A stretch of DNA of 64,000 nucleotides from Compostimonas suwonensis. GTDB lineage: Bacteria > Actinomycetota > Actinomycetes > Actinomycetales > Microbacteriaceae. This document shows, one piece after another, positions 61,901-64,000 of the stretch. How positions within the stretch are numbered: position 1 is the first letter of the stretch; the number at the start of each line of letters is the position of its first letter. Position numbers and translations under genes: made by a program. Where the stretch lies: NCBI RefSeq assembly GCF_002797855.1, contig NZ_PGFB01000002.1, positions 744,001-808,000 of the forward strand. The letters run 5' to 3'. The notes below the pieces were generated by a model that made no database searches, was not told the origin of the DNA, and saw only the letters and a list, made by a program, of their open reading frames with translations.

Positions 61901-62473
61901 ATGTCCGATCTCCCTCGACCGAGTCTGCGCGATCACGCCCGTGATGCCGTGCGACGCCAGATCGCCGCCACCGCCGTAGAACTGTTCGACGAGCGCGGGT
62001 TCGCGAACGTCACCATCGAGGACATCGTGACCGCTGCCGGGACGTCACCACGGACCTTCCACCGCTACTTCTCCGCCAAGGAGGAGACCGTCCTCATCGA
62101 CGCCGAGACGCACGGCACGCAGGTCCGTGACGCACTGGAACGACAGGATCTCGCCGACCCATGGGCGGCACTGCGAGGCAGCCTGGAGCCGCTCGTCCGC
62201 AACACCGCGCACGACGACGGCCGCTCGCTCCGCGGCATGCGCGTGATGCTCAGCGCCCCCACGCTACGCGCTCGGAACCTGCAGAAGCACCGCGAATGGG
62301 CAGAGTTCCTCATCCCCGCCCTCGGGCAGTCGGACCTCGCGCGAGCACGGGCGCTGGTGTTCGGCGCACTGTCGTGCTTCGACGCCGCACTCGAGACATG
62401 GGTCGAACAAGACGGCGTCGAACCGCTCGCGACGATCCTGAACCGCGCGTTCGACGCCGTCGGCTACCGCTGA
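61901..62473 (+). CDS. TetR family transcriptional regulator
   Basis: 190 residues. Helix-turn-helix at about 12-60: AVRRQIAATAVELFDERGFA, NVTIEDIVTAAGTSPRTFHR, YFSAKEETVL. The C-terminal domain has the AcyR/TetR_C-type helix pattern (LGQSDLARARALVFGALSCF). Divergent from an aldo/keto reductase gene, with a palindrome between them; it most likely controls that gene and itself. Confidence 0.92.
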   Translation: MSDLPRPSLRDHARDAVRRQIAATAVELFDERGFANVTIEDIVTAAGTSPRTFHRYFSAKEETVLIDAETHGTQVRDALERQDLADPWAALRGSLEPLVRNTAHDDGRSLRGMRVMLSAPTLRARNLQKHREWAEFLIPALGQSDLARARALVFGALSCFDAALETWVEQDGVEPLATILNRAFDAVGYR

Positions 62474-63001
62474 CCCGCATCGCGAACATGTCGGGCCCTG
62501 ACGCCCCAGCGTTCCGGCGTCGCCACGGTCGCGGCATACGCCGAGCCGGCGGTATTCCGCGCACCGCCAATGTGCTTCATGGCGAAGGCAATGGTCCAGC
62601 GACAGACACGCGAGTGCCGTTCTGCGAGGCGCGGAGGGTGCCAGGTCAGCATCGAAACGGCCGAATGACGAATACGCCATTCGACTGCGCGCACGAAGCG
62701 AATGGGGTCAGCGCGCGTGAGTTCGCGGAACCCGAACCGAGCACGCCCCTCCCCTTCCCCGCGCGTACACACGCCGACCGAAACATCGCAGTAGGACTCA
62801 GCCGGACCCGCTTCGTCGGGCTGACAGGATTAAACCTGCGAACCCCTTGACTGCCAGGTAGCCCGGTCGACTCGCTTGCTGGATTCCCGCGATGACTCGC
62901 TCCGCTGTCATCGAAATCGCCGGAGTCTTCGCTCTGTCGTCGTCGCTTGCCCAAGCTCTCCTCGACCGCCTCTCGTAGATGGGCCGAGAGGGCCCGGGTC
63001 G
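62474..63001. other. Non-coding stretch with a tRNA-Pro fragment
   Basis: 528 nt between the TetR and XRE genes. No frame here looks like a real protein. The only recognisable element is the minus-strand tRNA-Pro 3' fragment at 62815-62855. The mixed composition suggests debris from an insertion or excision event. Confidence 0.5.
62815..62855 (-). other. tRNA-Pro 3'-end fragment, possible old attachment site
   Basis: Read on the minus strand, this segment begins with GGCAGTCAAGGGG, as in the anticodon-stem 3' side of tRNA-Pro(GGG). A T-arm-like GCAGGTTTAATCCTGT follows, then AGCCCGA-C, the acceptor 3' side. The T loop is 6 nt instead of 7, and the 5' half of the tRNA is absent. Such 3' fragments are left by integrative elements that use the tRNA 3' end as attB. 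No integrase is in the window, so the remnant is old or the element lies outside. Confidence 0.5.
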
Positions 63002-63829
63002 TCATGACGTCTGGTTCGGTTGGATGAGGGACGAGAGGAGGGCGAGTTTTTCGGCGCTCTCACTGCCGGCATCGGCGTAGTAGAGCACAAGCAGGACATC
63101 GTCGATGGGAAGCTTGTCGCGGTGTAGTTTCAGTTCGCCGACCACGGGATGATTCACCGTGGTCGTGCCACCCTCGAGCATGCGCACGTCGTGCCTGGCC
63201 CACAGCTCGCGGAAGCGGCCGCTGGCGAGGGAGAGCTCCCCGACCAGTGCGACGACTCGGGGATCGCCGATGTCGTCACCGATCTGCTCGCGGAACGCGG
63301 CGATGAAGCCTGCCGCGGATGCGGTCCAATCCTTGTGGAACGCCTGTTCCTCAGGGTCGAGCAGGAGTGAGCGGAGCCGGTTCTCGCCAGGACGCAATCG
63401 GGGCGATAGCGCTGTGGCGAGGTCGTTGACAGCGAGGACATCGAATGTCCTGCCTTCGACGAACGCGGGCACACCGACCGCGGCGAGCAGCTGATCCAGC
63501 CGATCCGGCACCCGCTCACGGATCCGACGCCGGCGCACGGGTCGAGAGTCGACGACGAGGCCGCGCAGGTAGTCCCGCTCGACCTCGTCAAGCCGGAGTA
63601 CGCGGGCCAGAGCGTCGAGCACCTGCGGTGATGGATGCGCGTCGCGGCCACGTTCCAAACGGAGGTAGTAGTCGGCGCTGACGCCCGCGAGCATCGCGAC
63701 CTCCTCGCGGCGCAAGCCGGGCACCTTACGGTTCCCGCCCGGGGGGATGCCGACCTGTTCAGGAGTGATCAGACCGCGCCGGGCACGCAAGTACGCCCCG
63801 AGCCGGTTCGCCTCCGTGCCATCGCTCAT
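63002..63829 (-). CDS. XRE/MmyB-like transcriptional regulator
   Basis: 275 residues. Helix-turn-helix: LGAYLRARRGLITPEQVGIP, RKVPGLRREEVAMLAGVSAD, YYLRLERGRDAHPSPQVL. The MmyB-like ligand domain follows (VPAFVEGRTFDVLAVNDLAT, VVNHPVVGELKLHRDKLPID-type block). The ATG at 63829 has a TAACGT -10 box 7 nt upstream. Its best target is probably the reductase-type gene on its 5' side or beyond the window. Confidence 0.9.
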   Translation of the reverse strand: MSDGTEANRLGAYLRARRGLITPEQVGIPPGGNRKVPGLRREEVAMLAGVSADYYLRLERGRDAHPSPQVLDALARVLRLDEVERDYLRGLVVDSRPVRRRRIRERVPDRLDQLLAAVGVPAFVEGRTFDVLAVNDLATALSPRLRPGENRLRSLLLDPEEQAFHKDWTASAAGFIAAFREQIGDDIGDPRVVALVGELSLASGRFRELWARHDVRMLEGGTTTVNHPVVGELKLHRDKLPIDDVLLVLYYADAGSESAEKLALLSSLIQPNQTS

Positions 63830-63839
63830 GACAGAAACG

Positions 63840-64000
63840 TTAGCCCTGGGCGCGGTCAGGCAGCATCGCGAGGGCCTGCGAGCGTTGCGCGACGAGTTCG
63901 TGGTAGGTTCCGTCGCGTTCGGCCCAGCGGTGCATGAGCACCGCCTGCACGAGGATCTCATGCGGGGTCGGGTTCTGCCCGAGGAGGTCCATGACCTCAG
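63840..64000 (-). CDS. C-terminal part of an unidentified gene, cut by the window edge
   Basis: The last 52 codons and a TAA stop of a minus-strand gene are visible, ending LPDRAQG. The frame is protein-like throughout: EVMDLLGQNPTPHEILVQAV, LMHRWAERDGTYHELVAQRS. Mostly helical. Too short to assign a family. Its stop overlaps the -10 box of the XRE gene. Confidence 0.7.
   Translation of the reverse strand, partial: EVMDLLGQNPTPHEILVQAVLMHRWAERDGTYHELVAQRSQALAMLPDRAQG

Noticed and set aside
62464-63005. Two minus-strand frames in the gap between the TetR and XRE genes
   Set aside because: Both are rich in Arg and Ser and one is partly made of translated tRNA-fragment sequence; no ribosome-binding site or family pattern.

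Overview
The window is GC-rich, densely coded bacterial DNA. Features that suggest a Microbacteriaceae-type actinomycete, perhaps Microbacterium, are many GTG starts, 4-nt ATGA/GTGA gene overlaps, frequent leaderless-type -10 boxes 6-7 nt before the start codon, and the recurrent GGATGCCGC/GCGGCATCC word. The genus is an inference. No rRNA gene, intact tRNA, CRISPR array, IS element or replication origin was seen. About 75 genes or gene remnants are annotated.

Layout. (1) 0.3-3.6 kb: a decayed gene, then a copper-resistance locus (YHS protein, CopB-type P1B ATPase with a His-rich tandem repeat, CsoR) with three TACCC-N5-GGGTA-like operators. (2) 3.6-8.8 kb: small housekeeping and accessory genes (SnoaL-like, DUF1697, RidA, SRPBCC, GNAT, two MarR regulators facing a VOC protein and a cupin) plus a luciferase-like monooxygenase pseudogene. 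(3) 8.8-14.6 kb: an envelope-stress island. One operon has an ECF sigma factor, two Asp23-type genes and a diacylglycerol-kinase-like gene; then come GlsB/YeaQ, CsbD and a small anchored protein; a second operon has Asp23, DUF2273-like, DUF6286-like and AmaP-like genes. Nearly all junctions are 4-nt overlaps. (4) 14.8-25.8 kb: CbrC-like protein, then a ten-gene minus-strand peptide uptake and hydrolysis operon (binding protein, DppB, DppC, alpha/beta hydrolase, DppD, DppF, M19 dipeptidase, GntR, M20 amidohydrolase, SDR). (5) 26.2-33.9 kb: SDR; a large lipoprotein with an HEFFH zinc-peptidase motif and a von Willebrand D domain; hemerythrin-like protein; PadR with an ABC1/UbiB kinase; DUF1801 protein.

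(6) 33.9-43.3 kb: a sugar-utilisation locus: ROK kinase and ROK repressor (divergent, palindromic operator), aldo/keto reductase, a one-ATPase/one-permease ribose-type ABC importer, a GH35 beta-galactosidase-like enzyme whose usual acid/base Glu is replaced by Asp, and a Gfo/Idh/MocA dehydrogenase. (7) 43.4-47.5 kb: a secreted 1,359-residue protein with two LamG-like domains, a ten-unit Pro-Thr-Asp linker and a metallophosphoesterase domain. (8) 47.7-53.8 kb: small unknown proteins, a membrane protein/sigma-factor pair, and a TetR-MMPL exporter operon with a 24-bp palindromic operator. (9) 53.9-64.0 kb: a redox and regulator cluster with five SDRs, two aldo/keto reductases, two TetR and two MmyB-like XRE regulators, several strong palindromes, an SDR remnant, and a 3' fragment of a tRNA-Pro gene that looks like an old attachment site.

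The most useful leads are the copper operators, the Glu-to-Asp change in the GH35 enzyme, the metalloprotease/vWD lipoprotein, the LamG-phosphoesterase, the sigma/Asp23/lipid-kinase operon, and the palindromes in the last 10 kb.
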